Source: Rothia mucilaginosa
GTDB lineage: Bacteria; Actinomycetota; Actinomycetes; Actinomycetales; Micrococcaceae
Reading direction: 5' to 3'
Assembly (NCBI RefSeq): GCF_019334805.1
Contig: NZ_CP079822.1
Span: 186,001 to 250,000, forward strand
DNA length: 64,000 bases
The position numbers were made by a program, and so were the translations under genes. This document shows positions 38,043-47,193 of the stretch, one piece after another (positions within the stretch are counted from its first letter, which is position 1; every line of letters starts with the position of its first letter). The notes beneath the pieces were generated by a model. That model did no database searches, was not told where the DNA came from, and saw only the letters and a program-made list of their open reading frames with translations.

Positions 38043-39068
38043 TTAGGGAAGGACGACTACCTGAGCTGCGAATGCCAGGCCGGCACCGAAGCCGATCTGC
38101 AGGGCGAACTTGCCGGAGAGTTCCGGGTTCTCCTTGAGCAGGCGGTGTGCGGCGAGGGGAACCGATGCGGCGGAGGTGTTACCGGCATCAACGATGTCGC
38201 GTGCCACTGCCACCGTGTCGGGAAGTTTGAGGGTCTTGACCATCTGGTCAATGATGCGGGCGTTTGCCTGGTGCGGGATGAGTGCGCCGAGCTCGTCGGG
38301 GGTGATGCCGGCAGTTTCGAGTGCCTGCTTGGCGACCTTTGCCATTTCCCATACTGCCCAGCGGAAGACGGAGGGGCCGTCCTGGCGCAGGGTGGGCCAA
38401 ATCTTTTCGCCTTCCTGCACGGGGTTTGCTACGAAGTCGCGGTTGCGGATATCCAACAGGGAGTGAGTCATACCCACAGTACCCCAACGGGAGCCGTCCG
38501 AACCCCACACAGTCGGTGCGATACCCGGCTCGTCGGAGACGCCTACAACTGCTGCGCCTGCGCCGTCGCCGAGCAGGAAGGAGATGGTGCGTTCGGTGTT
38601 GTCGATGAAGTCAGAGAGCTTCTCAACGCCGATGACCAGCACGTGCTTTGCGGTGCCTGCGCGGACGAGGGCGTCTGCCTGGGCGATGCCGTAGCAGAAA
38701 CCTGCACACGCTGCGGAGATGTCGTATGCAGGGCACTTGGAGCCGATTGCGTCAGCGACCAGGGTTGCCAGGGAGGGGGTTGCGTAGGGGTGCGAGATGG
38801 TCGAGATGATGACCGCCTCAATGTCCTCACCGGCTACACCGGATGCTGCCAGGGCGTCCTTGGCGGCACCGATGGCAAGGTCGGCTACCGACTGGTTTTC
38901 GCTGGCGCGATGGCGGGTTGCGATGCCGGTGCGCTGCCTGATCCACTCGTCGGAGGAGTTAATTGCCTCAACGATGTCATCGTTGGGGACGATGACCTCA
39001 CCGCGGGCTGCGCCGTAACCGAGGATGCGGGAGTAGCGGTTGATTTCGTACTGCTTGAGGGTAGTCAC
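38043..39068 (-). CDS. fabH: 3-oxoacyl-[acyl-carrier-protein] synthase III
   Basis: Initiates fatty acid synthesis by condensing an acyl-CoA primer with malonyl-ACP. About 341 residues from a GTG at 39068 behind AAGGAT; an upstream in-frame ATG lacks a site. Catalytic triad segments are AACAGFCYGIAQ near residue 118 (Cys), LIPHQANARI near 265 (His) and NTSAASVP near 295 (Asn). In Actinobacteria FabH often prefers branched primers, which would give iso/anteiso lipids. Confidence 0.95.
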   Translation of the reverse strand: MTTLKQYEINRYSRILGYGAARGEVIVPNDDIVEAINSSDEWIRQRTGIATRHRASENQSVADLAIGAAKDALAASGVAGEDIEAVIISTISHPYATPSLATLVADAIGSKCPAYDISAACAGFCYGIAQADALVRAGTAKHVLVIGVEKLSDFIDNTERTISFLLGDGAGAAVVGVSDEPGIAPTVWGSDGSRWGTVGMTHSLLDIRNRDFVANPVQEGEKIWPTLRQDGPSVFRWAVWEMAKVAKQALETAGITPDELGALIPHQANARIIDQMVKTLKLPDTVAVARDIVDAGNTSAASVPLAAHRLLKENPELSGKFALQIGFGAGLAFAAQVVVLP

Positions 39069-39185
39069 GTATTCAATCCTTAGTGCTGATGCTCGCAAGA
39101 CACTGTGTGCCTCGCATGTCTAAAGTGCATGTCTAGTGTGAAGGGTTCCTAGCGCGGGGAGGGCTGGGTGCTCTCCCCCCGGCGT

Positions 39186-40085
39186 TTAGCCCTTCAGCGA
39201 GGCGAGGTCCTCGGGAGTGTTGATGGAGGTGCCGGGCACGCCACGCATCGCGCGCTTTGCCAGGCCGACCAGGGTGCCTGCGGGGGCGACCTCGATAATG
39301 CCGGCGACCTCACGCTCGAGCAGGGTTGCCATGCACAGGTCCCAGCGGACGGGGCTGGTGACCTGGGAGACGAGGGTCTTGACGAACTCTTCACCGGATG
39401 CCACGGCGGAACCGTCGCGGTTGGTCAGCAGTGCGGAGGTCGGGTCGGAGACCTGCAGGGATGCGGCGAACTCTTCCAGGGCGGGCACGGCGGGTGCCAT
39501 CGCCTCGGTGTGGAATGCGCCAGCGACCTTCAGGGGGATGACGCGAGCGCGTGCGGGCGGGTTCGCGGCGAATGCCTCGATGGCGGGAATGGGGCCTGCG
39601 GCTACGATCTGGCCGCCGCCGTTGGAGTTTGCCGCGACGAGGCCTGCTGCGTCGATGGCTTCGCGGACGTTTTCTTCAACGCCGCCGAGTACTGCAGCCA
39701 TGCCGGTCGGGGAGGCGGCTGCCGCCTCCGCCATGCCGTTGGCGCGCACACGCACGAAACGCATTGCGTCTTCGTCACTGAGCACACCCGCGAGGGCTGC
39801 TGCGGTGATTTCGCCGACGGAGTGGCCCGCGAAGATAAGTTCTTCACCGTCGAGTTCGCGTAGTGCGAGGCGGCCGGTGACGATGCCTGCAGCCACGATG
39901 AGGGGCTGGGCGATTGCGGTGTCCTTGATGGTTTCTTCTTCGGCTTCGGTGCCGTAGTGAATCAGGTCGATGCCTGCCGCTTCGGAGAGTCGTTCCAGGT
40001 GCTCACGCACACCTTCAATCTCGAGCCAGGGGCTCAGGAAGCCCTTCTTCTGGGAGCCCTGTCCGGGGCAAACGAGTGCGCGCAT
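39186..40085 (-). CDS. fabD: Malonyl CoA-acyl carrier protein transacylase
   Basis: Loads malonyl groups onto ACP. The 299-residue protein has LVCPGQGSQKKGFL at the N-terminus and the nucleophile elbow FAGHSVGEITAAA near residue 92 (Ser). GAFHTEAMAPAV near 200 supplies the catalytic His, and GTLVGLAKRAMRGVPG closes the protein. First gene of the fab cluster. Confidence 0.95.
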   Translation of the reverse strand: MRALVCPGQGSQKKGFLSPWLEIEGVREHLERLSEAAGIDLIHYGTEAEEETIKDTAIAQPLIVAAGIVTGRLALRELDGEELIFAGHSVGEITAAALAGVLSDEDAMRFVRVRANGMAEAAAASPTGMAAVLGGVEENVREAIDAAGLVAANSNGGGQIVAAGPIPAIEAFAANPPARARVIPLKVAGAFHTEAMAPAVPALEEFAASLQVSDPTSALLTNRDGSAVASGEEFVKTLVSQVTSPVRWDLCMATLLEREVAGIIEVAPAGTLVGLAKRAMRGVPGTSINTPEDLASLKG

Positions 40086-40410
40086 GCGGTGCGACCTTTC
40101 TGGTTTTTAGTACTCGTACGCGGTGCCGTTATAGAGACGGAGACCACGGTTAGTCTGATACCTATGCTACCTTGTTCAGCCGCCCTGTATAAACATCACT
40201 GTGCAGAAACTTTGGGCTGCGCTGGGAGCCTAGACAGAGGTTGAACAGTGTATAGCTTAGAACGATTTCCCCCATTCGTACAGTTCAGCCACTCAAGGTT
40301 CAAATAGAGAGACATTAGACGGCGGCGCTCAGCGCACTATTCAAAGCACAGTACAACACAGCCCAGCATACTCCCCCATATCGGTGCGCGACCTTAGACG
40401 CGCGAACGCC
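40086..40410 (-). promoter_or_regulatory. Upstream region of the fab cluster
   Basis: A candidate promoter on the minus strand has TTGAAC (40298-40303) and TACGAA (40275-40280) with a 17-base spacer. A second possible -10, TATACA, lies near 40250-40255. No gene or known fatty-acid regulator site is evident. Confidence 0.35.
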
Positions 40411-41532
40411 CTATGCTCGCGGATGCGCCCGCGCGTACGTCTCCGCCAGACGCTTCATCGACACGTGCGTGTAAATCTGCGTGGTCGCCAACGACGAATG
40501 CCCCAGAAGCTCCTGCACCGAACGAATATCGGCACCACCATCCACCAGGTGAGTTGCCGCCGAATGACGCAAAACGTGCGCACCCGACGCCTGAGTATTC
40601 TCCACCGTGCGCAGCAGGCGGGTCAGGTCCTCACGAATCTGACGGGCGTTCGCACGCCCGCCCCGAGGGCCAATAAACAGCGCCGTCACGCCCTGGGCCC
40701 CCTCCTGGATCCACTGCGGACGGCCATAGGACACCCAACGATTCAACGCCTTAAGCGCCGGGGTACCCAACGGCACCACGCGCTCCTTATTGCCCTTACC
40801 CAGCACGCGCACCGTCTTATTCGCCCGGTCCACGCTCTGCAAATCCAGGCCCGTCAGCTCAGAAATACGCATGCCCGAAGCGTACAGAACCTCAACCACA
40901 GCTTCCAGGCGCAACAGGCGCGCATCACGAGGATCCTGCGCCCGACGCTCCTGCAGGGTAGTCAGCAGCTGGTTCATCTGCTCACGGCTCAGCACCGGCG
41001 GCAGGTGATTCTCCCGCTTGGGGGTGCGCATACCGCGGGTCGGGTTGGCGTGTACCAGCTCCTCTTCCTGAGCCCAGGTGAAGAACGTGCGCAGGGTCGA
41101 ACCGCGGCGCGCCACCGTAGAACGAGCCGCCTGCCGCAGATGTAGCGAACCCAACCACTCACGAATCAGGGACGCATCAATGCTGTCCAGATGCCGCACA
41201 CCGCGGCGCGCCATGTAGCCAAAGAAGCCCTCCAAATCGGAGATATACGAGCGGATCGTCTCTTCGGAACGGTGCTTCTCATAGCGCAAAAAACGCTCAA
41301 AACGGTCCAGGACAGGGCGGAACACCTCACCGGAAACACCCAGTGCCGAATCAGGTAGAACAGAGCCGGGTAGGGCGGAGCCCGAGCCCTCAGCTTGGGT
41401 TCCGGGATGATCGGCGGCAAGGCTGCGGGTATAGGTCACCGGCAGGGTCGTGGAGGGAGCATCATCCCGGTACTCTTCCCGGTTCTCACTCCGGTTTTCT
41501 GCCTGGTTTTCGTGCTGGCGGGCGGGGGTCAT
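40411..41532 (-). CDS. xerC: Tyrosine recombinase, XerC type
   Basis: Site-specific recombinase for chromosome dimer resolution. It is 373 residues from the ATG at 41532, directly after AAAGGAGG. An extension of about 70 residues precedes the SAM-like core-binding domain (FLRYEKHRSEETIRSYISDL). The catalytic domain holds ASGMRISELTGL (Arg), GKGNKERVVPLG (Lys), HVLRHSAATHLV (His-x-x-Arg), LLGHSSLATTQIYTHV (His and the Tyr nucleophile). Its place after dprA matches the usual chromosomal xerC, not a mobile integrase. Confidence 0.93.
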   Translation of the reverse strand: MTPARQHENQAENRSENREEYRDDAPSTTLPVTYTRSLAADHPGTQAEGSGSALPGSVLPDSALGVSGEVFRPVLDRFERFLRYEKHRSEETIRSYISDLEGFFGYMARRGVRHLDSIDASLIREWLGSLHLRQAARSTVARRGSTLRTFFTWAQEEELVHANPTRGMRTPKRENHLPPVLSREQMNQLLTTLQERRAQDPRDARLLRLEAVVEVLYASGMRISELTGLDLQSVDRANKTVRVLGKGNKERVVPLGTPALKALNRWVSYGRPQWIQEGAQGVTALFIGPRGGRANARQIREDLTRLLRTVENTQASGAHVLRHSAATHLVDGGADIRSVQELLGHSSLATTQIYTHVSMKRLAETYARAHPRA

Positions 41533-41725
41533 GCGTCCCTCCTTTCGGGTTTCGGTCTTTCGACATTTTCTCCGCGCGTCTGCTGATAGCGCAGCGGCGG
41601 GGTAGGCTCCGCGCAAGTATGCGCAAGCCTACCCCAATTGTAGAGAGGTTCCGAGCTCTCCACGCACCGCCCCCGTCATGACCTGCCGCCCGTCATGACC
41701 GACCGGCGTATCCCGCTATAGCCGG

Positions 41726-41764
41726 GGTGTTCGGCTGAGGTGTTCAGCTGAGGTGTTCAGCGGG
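41726..41764. repeat. Three tandem 13-base repeats
   Basis: GGTGTTCGGCTGA, GGTGTTCAGCTGA and GGTGTTCAGCGGG lie head to tail just past the dprA stop. Slippage could vary the number. Confidence 0.6.
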
Positions 41765-41771
41765 GGCTCTC

Positions 41772-43583
41772 CTAGGCTGCGACAGCCGGGCGGACCTTCC
41801 TCCAGCTCGTTCCGCTGCTCTCCGCAAGACCGCAACGGCCCAGGTGGAACAGGTCAGCCATCACGTCGCGAGCGCTCAAACCGAGAGCGGCGGCAATCTC
41901 GTCCACGCCACGGTAGGAACGCGGGCTCAAATCGTCCCAGACCCTACCCTGTCGCTCGGTCAGCTCATCCAGCGCGCTGGAGGAGGCAGCCTGATCCCAC
42001 TCGCTCTCGTGCTCGGTGCCCAGCTCAAACCCTGCGGCGGCATCGTACTCGAGGATGTCGGCGGCCTCGGTGAGTGTTTGCGCTAGTCCATCGCGCAGCA
42101 GACGGTTCGTGCCCACCGAGTTCGGCGAATTAATCTGCCCCGGAACCGCCCAGAGGGTACGCCCAATCTCCATCGCGTGACGAGCCGTGTTCAGGGCACC
42201 GGAACGCCAGCGTGCCTCCACCACAATGGTGTGCCGCGCCAACGCCGCAATCAGGCGGTTACGCTCCAGAAAACGCCAACGCGTGGGGGTGTTACCCACA
42301 CTCACCTCGCTCATGATGAGCCCGCGGTCAACAATCATATTCAACGCATCCGAGTTCTGCGCCGGGTACAGCCGATCCAGCCCACCCGCCATGAAGGCGA
42401 TGGTCGGCAGGTCACTACCCTGCTGAGTCAGCGCCGCCCGATGCGCCGCAATATCAATGCCCATCGCACCGCCAGAAATCACCGTGTACCCGCGGCGCGC
42501 CAGCTCAGCGGCGAGATGGGTCGTCGCCTCCGTACCGTAGATGCTCGGGTCACGCGAACCAACCAGCGCCACGCTCGGGGCAGACGCCACATCCAGCAGG
42601 TGCCGCGAATCGCCTCGGCACCACAGCCCGTACGGTCGGGCGGGCCCCAAATCGTTCAGCTGCGGCGGCCACAGCGGATCGGCGGGAGTGACCAGCCACG
42701 CCCCGCAGGTTGCCGCCATGTGCGCCTCCGCATTCAGGGTGCGTTCCATGCGGCGGTTCCAGCGCAGGCGGCGGGTCGCGAGCGCCTTGCCGAACTTATC
42801 GCGGCTCATTTGATGCTCACCCGGCGTGTAGTAGCCATTCGCGCTAGAAAACAGGGCGGACTCCCCTTCCGCGGGTGCGCCCACCGAGTGCAAATAATCG
42901 CTGAGCTGCGTATCCGGTTCGCCGTGCTCCCAGGTGTGCGCATCGGGGATGTGCCCGGTCAGCAGGTAGTGCAGGGTCAGCGGCGCTCCCAGGGTGGTGA
43001 GGGATTCGACCACGAGCTCATCGGCGGGTTCGGCGTAGCGCATCAGCTGGGCGGTGCAGCAGCGGATGTACTCGCGGCACGCCGCCTCAACCTGCTCCGC
43101 GCTGAGGGCGGGGTTGAACAGGGGTGCTGGATTGAGCAGAGGCACAGGGTCAGAACCGCTGGAGGCTGTACCCGCCGCAGGTTCGGGGTGCTCACCCTGT
43201 GGCACCTCGCTCTGCTGTTCCTCCCCCGGCTGCTCTTCCCGGCTCAGGTCCTGCAGGTTCATCTGTTCCAGGTACACCGGGTTCAGGCAGGAGGTGAGGA
43301 AACCCGGCAACCGCGCCGCGTTATAGGGGCTCGGTGAGGGTTCGTTCCCCAGCGACAGAATATGCGCCACCCTCTCACGCACCAGGGCGTGCGCATCCAG
43401 GGTGCGGCCTGGCAGGCGGATCTGCAGTTCCTCCTGCACAAAATCCTCCGCCGCGCGCTCTTCTGGCACATGCTCTTCAGGCACGCTCACTTCTGGCACA
43501 CACTCGTCCGGCGCTGTTTCTCTCAGCCCATTTTCTTTCAATTCGGCCTCTTCAGCTCGTTTTCTGAGCTTCTTCTCACTCAT
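41772..43583 (-). CDS. dprA: DNA processing protein DprA with a long N-terminal extension
   Basis: DprA loads RecA on incoming single-stranded DNA during transformation. The start at 43583 follows GAGGAGAAG; 603 residues, about 200-250 longer than typical. The first ~270 residues include an acidic, Glu/Pro-rich low-complexity part (about 15-60 and 110-165) and helices that partly resemble the SAM-like domain. The Rossmann domain is intact: VALVGSRDPSIYG near 350, ISGGAMGIDIAAHRAAL, ERNRLIAALARHTIVVEA and VPGQINSPNSVGTNRLL. A winged-helix tail (about 535-600) follows. Part of the yraN-comM-dprA-xerC set. Confidence 0.92.
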   Translation of the reverse strand: MSEKKLRKRAEEAELKENGLRETAPDECVPEVSVPEEHVPEERAAEDFVQEELQIRLPGRTLDAHALVRERVAHILSLGNEPSPSPYNAARLPGFLTSCLNPVYLEQMNLQDLSREEQPGEEQQSEVPQGEHPEPAAGTASSGSDPVPLLNPAPLFNPALSAEQVEAACREYIRCCTAQLMRYAEPADELVVESLTTLGAPLTLHYLLTGHIPDAHTWEHGEPDTQLSDYLHSVGAPAEGESALFSSANGYYTPGEHQMSRDKFGKALATRRLRWNRRMERTLNAEAHMAATCGAWLVTPADPLWPPQLNDLGPARPYGLWCRGDSRHLLDVASAPSVALVGSRDPSIYGTEATTHLAAELARRGYTVISGGAMGIDIAAHRAALTQQGSDLPTIAFMAGGLDRLYPAQNSDALNMIVDRGLIMSEVSVGNTPTRWRFLERNRLIAALARHTIVVEARWRSGALNTARHAMEIGRTLWAVPGQINSPNSVGTNRLLRDGLAQTLTEAADILEYDAAAGFELGTEHESEWDQAASSSALDELTERQGRVWDDLSPRSYRGVDEIAAALGLSARDVMADLFHLGRCGLAESSGTSWRKVRPAVAA

Positions 43584-43661
43584 GACGTTCTTCTCCTCTC
43601 GTGAGTGATTCCTTCTATAAACCGGCACGCTATGTCAGCTGGCCCTATTTCAGCTGGCGCA

Positions 43662-45200
43662 TTATTTCAATTGCCCCTGCTGCCGCAGAAAAAGCGCCAC
43701 ATCCAGGTGCTCCCGGCTCGGGTAGGCGGCCCCCTCCAAATCGGCGAGAGTCCAGGCGATACGCAGCACCCGGTCGTAGCCGCGAGCCGTCAGCGTTCCG
43801 CGGTCCACGGCGGCGTTCAGTTCGCCGGTGAGCTTCGCATCCAGACGCAACGGACCGCGCAAAATCTTGCCGTTCATCTCCGCATTCGTCTTCAACCCGT
43901 ACGGCTCCAGACGCTCCCGCTGAGCCTGTCGCGCCGCCATGACGCGCTCACGAATCTGCGCCGAACTCTCGTTCACCTGACCGCCCGCAAGCTCCGTGGA
44001 CGACACCTTCGGAACCGTCACATTCACGTCAATGCGGTCCACCAGCGGGCCGGACAGCCGCCCAAAATAGGCGCGACGCTCACGCGGGGCGCACGTGCAC
44101 TCCGTACCGGTGCCCACGTTCATGCCGCAGGGGCACGGGTTCGCCGCCAGGATCAGCTGAAACCGCGCCGGATAGGTCGCCGACGCGCTCGAACGATCCA
44201 AGGTCACGGTCCCCGACTCCAGGGGCTGACGGAGCGAATCGAGCACCGTGCGTTTGAACTCCGGCGCCTCGTCGAGAAAGAGCACGCCGCGGTGCGCTTT
44301 AGACACACAGCCCGGGCGGGGAATGCCGCTACCGCCACCAAGAATCGCCGGCGCGGAGGCGCTATGATGCGGCGCCTCAAAGGGCGGCTGACGCACCAGC
44401 TCGCTCAGGTGCTCCCCCGCCGAGCAGAGGGAACGAATAGCGGTCACTTCCATCGCGGCATCATTATCGAGGGTCGGCAGGATGCTCGGCAGGCGCTCCG
44501 CCAGCATGGTTTTACCCGAGCCGGGCGGGCCTGTCAGCAGCATATGGTGGCCGCCGGCAGCTGCAATTTCCAGGGCGAAACGGCCCTGCGACTGACCGGC
44601 AACATCGCTCATATCCGAGGGAATTTCAGCCGGTCTCGCCACCGGTGCACTCGCCTCCGTCTGCGGGGCGGGCGGATAGGTCAGCTTCTGGCTCTCAGCG
44701 CCGAGCGCGGCAAAAACCTCAGCCAGGCAGCGGAAACCGCTCACCTGCGCGCCGGGAATGAGCGCCGCCTCCTCAGCATTTTCGGCGGGCACAATCACGC
44801 GGTGGTGTCCGGCATCCACGGCGGCTTTAACTGCCGGCAGGATGCCCGGCACGGGGCGTAGCGTTCCGTCCAGGCCCAGCTCACCCAGGAAGACGCTATC
44901 GCCGCTGGGGTGCAGTTTCTTCTCCGCCTGCAGCGCCGCAACCACAATGGCTAGATCGAACGCCGAGCCGCGCTTGGGCAGGGTCGCCGGGGTCAGGTTC
45001 ACCGTAAGCCGGTGCTGAGTGAGGGTGATGCCGGTGTTTTTCGCTGCGGAGCGCACACGCTCTTTCGACTCGTTGAGGGCGGTATCGGGCAGACCCAACA
45101 GCACGAAGCCAGGCAGGCCCTGCGAGATGTCAGCCTCAACATCAACAATGTGCCCGCGCAGGCCCACGAGCGCTACGGAATAGGTGCGTGCGAATCCCAT
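43662..45200 (-). CDS. comM: Mg-chelatase-like AAA+ ATPase ComM/YifB
   Basis: A 512-residue protein; ComM is a hexameric helicase that promotes branch migration during natural transformation. It has an N-terminal Lon-like subdomain (VALVGLRGHIVDVEADISQG, LGELGLDGTLRPVPG), Walker A GPPGSGKTMLAERLP near residue 228 and Walker B VLFLDEAPEF near 310. A cysteine cluster NPCPCGMNVG...CTC lies near 355, followed by a C-terminal Mg-chelatase domain. The start codon overlaps the yraN stop (TAATG). Confidence 0.94.
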   Translation of the reverse strand: MGFARTYSVALVGLRGHIVDVEADISQGLPGFVLLGLPDTALNESKERVRSAAKNTGITLTQHRLTVNLTPATLPKRGSAFDLAIVVAALQAEKKLHPSGDSVFLGELGLDGTLRPVPGILPAVKAAVDAGHHRVIVPAENAEEAALIPGAQVSGFRCLAEVFAALGAESQKLTYPPAPQTEASAPVARPAEIPSDMSDVAGQSQGRFALEIAAAGGHHMLLTGPPGSGKTMLAERLPSILPTLDNDAAMEVTAIRSLCSAGEHLSELVRQPPFEAPHHSASAPAILGGGSGIPRPGCVSKAHRGVLFLDEAPEFKRTVLDSLRQPLESGTVTLDRSSASATYPARFQLILAANPCPCGMNVGTGTECTCAPRERRAYFGRLSGPLVDRIDVNVTVPKVSSTELAGGQVNESSAQIRERVMAARQAQRERLEPYGLKTNAEMNGKILRGPLRLDAKLTGELNAAVDRGTLTARGYDRVLRIAWTLADLEGAAYPSREHLDVALFLRQQGQLK

Positions 45201-45655
45201 TACGCCACCGCCTTCAGATGCTCGAAGGTGAAGGTTTCGCAGGTTCCGGTCACCGCAATAGCGTCAATGCGAAAGCGCGGAAAATCCAGGTTCTCACGAA
45301 GCCTGCACCAGAGAATCGCCAGCGAGCGCGTGCGGCGCGCCTTATCGCGGTCAATGGATGCGAACGGGTGCCCGAAGTCTTCGCTGCTGCGAGTCTTGAC
45401 CTCAACGAAAACCAGTTCGTCCTCGGGGTCAATGGCGATCAGGTCGAGCTCACCGCGGATCTGTTCGTGTTCCAGTCCGGCGGGCGGTCGCCAATTCCTC
45501 TCCAGAATCCGGTAGCCGTTCGTCTCCAGGATGCGGGCGGTCAGCTCCTCGCCCCACCTACCGACGCTGTGGGCGCGAGGCGAGGTTCTGCGGAGCAGGG
45601 GTCTGTTGGGTGCGCTTCGGGTTGCGGCGCGGGCTGTTATTCGGGCTGTTGTCAT
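45200..45655 (-). CDS. yraN: YraN/UPF0102 family nuclease-like protein
   Basis: A 151-residue protein of the Holliday-junction-resolvase-like family. GRWGEELTARILETNGYRIL near residue 32, GELDLIAIDPEDELVFVEVKTRSS near 67 (the acidic and EVK nuclease-fold residues) and DRDKARRTRSLAILW near 100 match the family. The first ~28 basic residues may not all be translated. First gene of the comM-dprA-xerC run, with two inverted DnaA boxes 80-125 bases upstream. Confidence 0.9.
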   Translation of the reverse strand: MTTARITARAATRSAPNRPLLRRTSPRAHSVGRWGEELTARILETNGYRILERNWRPPAGLEHEQIRGELDLIAIDPEDELVFVEVKTRSSEDFGHPFASIDRDKARRTRSLAILWCRLRENLDFPRFRIDAIAVTGTCETFTFEHLKAVA

Positions 45656-45733
45656 GGGTCTCTCCCCCGGTAGATAGCGGTAGTGCTTCTACTGTGCCCG
45701 CCGCGCGCGTGCCCGAACGCGGTTAACGAAAAA

Positions 45734-45779
45734 CTGTGGATAACCTCGGTTCCCAGAAGGAATTAGAGGTTATCCACAG
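45734..45779. promoter_or_regulatory. Inverted pair of DnaA boxes upstream of yraN
   Basis: TGTGGATAA (45735-45743) and TTATCCACA (45770-45778) are perfect consensus boxes. They sit inside a longer perfect inverted repeat, CTGTGGATAACCTC and GAGGTTATCCACAG, with an 18-base centre. The rest of 45656-45946 shows nothing assignable. Confidence 0.65.
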
Positions 45780-45946
45780 CCATTTATTTGAAATTTTGGG
45801 GCATATTTTTCAAAAACACCGCTCGAGTGCCGATTCGCCGCGTCATATTCGTGCTGGTTTATCACGCGGTTTCATCACCCAGCGCTGCCGCCCGGTAGCT
45901 CAGCAGCCGCCTGCTTCCCCCGGCAATGCGGTGAATCAGGCGTGAG

Positions 45947-46273
45947 CTAGGTGTTAAAGTCCGGCATTTCCGGCACGGTGAACTCCTGGTTGGGCAGGCG
46001 CTCCTCCACGTTCACGTCACGTACCGAGTAGGCGTGCACCTTCTTCACAAAGCGGTTGGAGCGGAATACATCCCACACCCACACGTCGCTCATGCTCACC
46101 TCAAAGTAGAGGGTGCCGTCCTGCACGTGCGGGGTGACGTCCACCTGGTTTGCCAGGTAGAAGCGTCGGTCGGTTTCTACCGCGTAGCTAAAGAGCGACA
46201 TGACGTCTTTGTATTCGCGGTAGAGCGCCATTTGGGCGTCGGTCTCGTAGTTTTCGAGGTCTTCTGCGCTCAC
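45947..46273 (-). CDS. DUF2469 family protein
   Basis: A 108-residue actinobacterial protein of unknown function, always near rnhB and yraN. It opens MSAEDLENYETDAQMALYRE and has the family stretch VVYAVETDRRFYLANQV-like near residue 32 (here FSYAVETDRRFYLANQV) and a central VWVWDVFRSNRFVKKV. It is acidic and soluble. No catalytic motif known. Confidence 0.92.
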   Translation of the reverse strand: MSAEDLENYETDAQMALYREYKDVMSLFSYAVETDRRFYLANQVDVTPHVQDGTLYFEVSMSDVWVWDVFRSNRFVKKVHAYSVRDVNVEERLPNQEFTVPEMPDFNT

Positions 46274-46365
46274 TGCTCTTCCTTTCCTGGTTAGTACTGA
46301 TTCAGCGGTGGCACGTTAGGTTTTCGCCAGCTTCCGAGGCGCGGTTTTCAGGAGTGCCACGCGCC

Positions 46366-47181
46366 CTAGCCGCGCTGTGCCGCGGCGGCCTCAATCTGCT
46401 CGGCGGTCGCCGGAAGCGACCATGACAGTCGATGCTGCAGGCAGGGGCCCTGCACGCTAATCGCCTCGCGGTGAGCGGCGGATCCGTAGCCTTTGTTCTT
46501 TGCCCAACCGTACCCCGGATAGCGGGTATCCAGCTGGACCATCAGCTCATCACGTTCTACCTTCGCTACCACCGATGCGGCGGCAATGGAGGCGCACTTG
46601 TAGTCGCCCTTAATGACCATGGTCACCGGCATCTGCGCGGGCTCCCCTGCACCCTCCCACGCCTGGGCGAGCAGCGCGTTGTAGTGTGCCTGCGCCGGAT
46701 CCGGTGCCAGCGCACTGAACAGGTCCTCCTGCGGAGGGGTGAACCAGTCGTGCTTACCGTCCAACAGGGCGGCGTCGGCACGGTATCCGCGGCGCGCCAG
46801 CTCGGCGAGCGCACGCTGGGCGGCAAGCCTCAGCGAGAGGGTCATGCCGAGCCGGTCAATATCTGCCGGTTCAACGTGGCCGACCGCCACGGCGCACCAC
46901 TGGCGGATTTTGGGAACCATGGATTCGCGACGTGCCGGTGAGAGCGCCTTGGAGTCGATCAGCCCGCCCACTTCGAGGGTGGCGTCCGGGGTGAGGATTG
47001 CGACGCCCACGGTGACCGGGCCCGCCATGGAGCCGCGGCCCACCTCGTCAATTCCGGCAACCGTGCGGGCGCCGGAGGCGAAGAGCTGCTGCTCGTACTC
47101 GAGGTCGGCGGCGGGCGGGGTTGCCTTCGAGGGCTTAGCTTGTGCGGGTTTCGTTGCGCTCTTCTGGGCGCTCACCATCAT
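46366..47181 (-). CDS. rnhB: Ribonuclease HII
   Basis: Cleaves RNA in RNA-DNA hybrids and single misincorporated ribonucleotides. About 271 residues from the ATG at 47181; alternatives are the ATG three bases on or a TTG at 47187. An Ala/Lys/Pro-rich leader of about 25 residues precedes the core. Catalytic acidic residues lie in VAGIDEVGRGSMAGPV (DE), DAALLDGKHDW (D) and ASIAAASVVAKVERDELM (D). Starts 12 bases after the lepB stop. Confidence 0.94.
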   Translation of the reverse strand: MMVSAQKSATKPAQAKPSKATPPAADLEYEQQLFASGARTVAGIDEVGRGSMAGPVTVGVAILTPDATLEVGGLIDSKALSPARRESMVPKIRQWCAVAVGHVEPADIDRLGMTLSLRLAAQRALAELARRGYRADAALLDGKHDWFTPPQEDLFSALAPDPAQAHYNALLAQAWEGAGEPAQMPVTMVIKGDYKCASIAAASVVAKVERDELMVQLDTRYPGYGWAKNKGYGSAAHREAISVQGPCLQHRLSWSLPATAEQIEAAAAQRG

Positions 47182-47193
47182 TCCCAAGCTCGC

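Noticed and set aside
40411..41532. Integrase of a mobile element
   Set aside because: The recombinase sits in the conserved dprA-xerC position with no attachment repeats or phage genes, so it is chromosomal XerC.
41726..41764. CRISPR-like array
   Set aside because: Three 13-base units without spacers are simple tandem repeats; no cas genes occur in the window.
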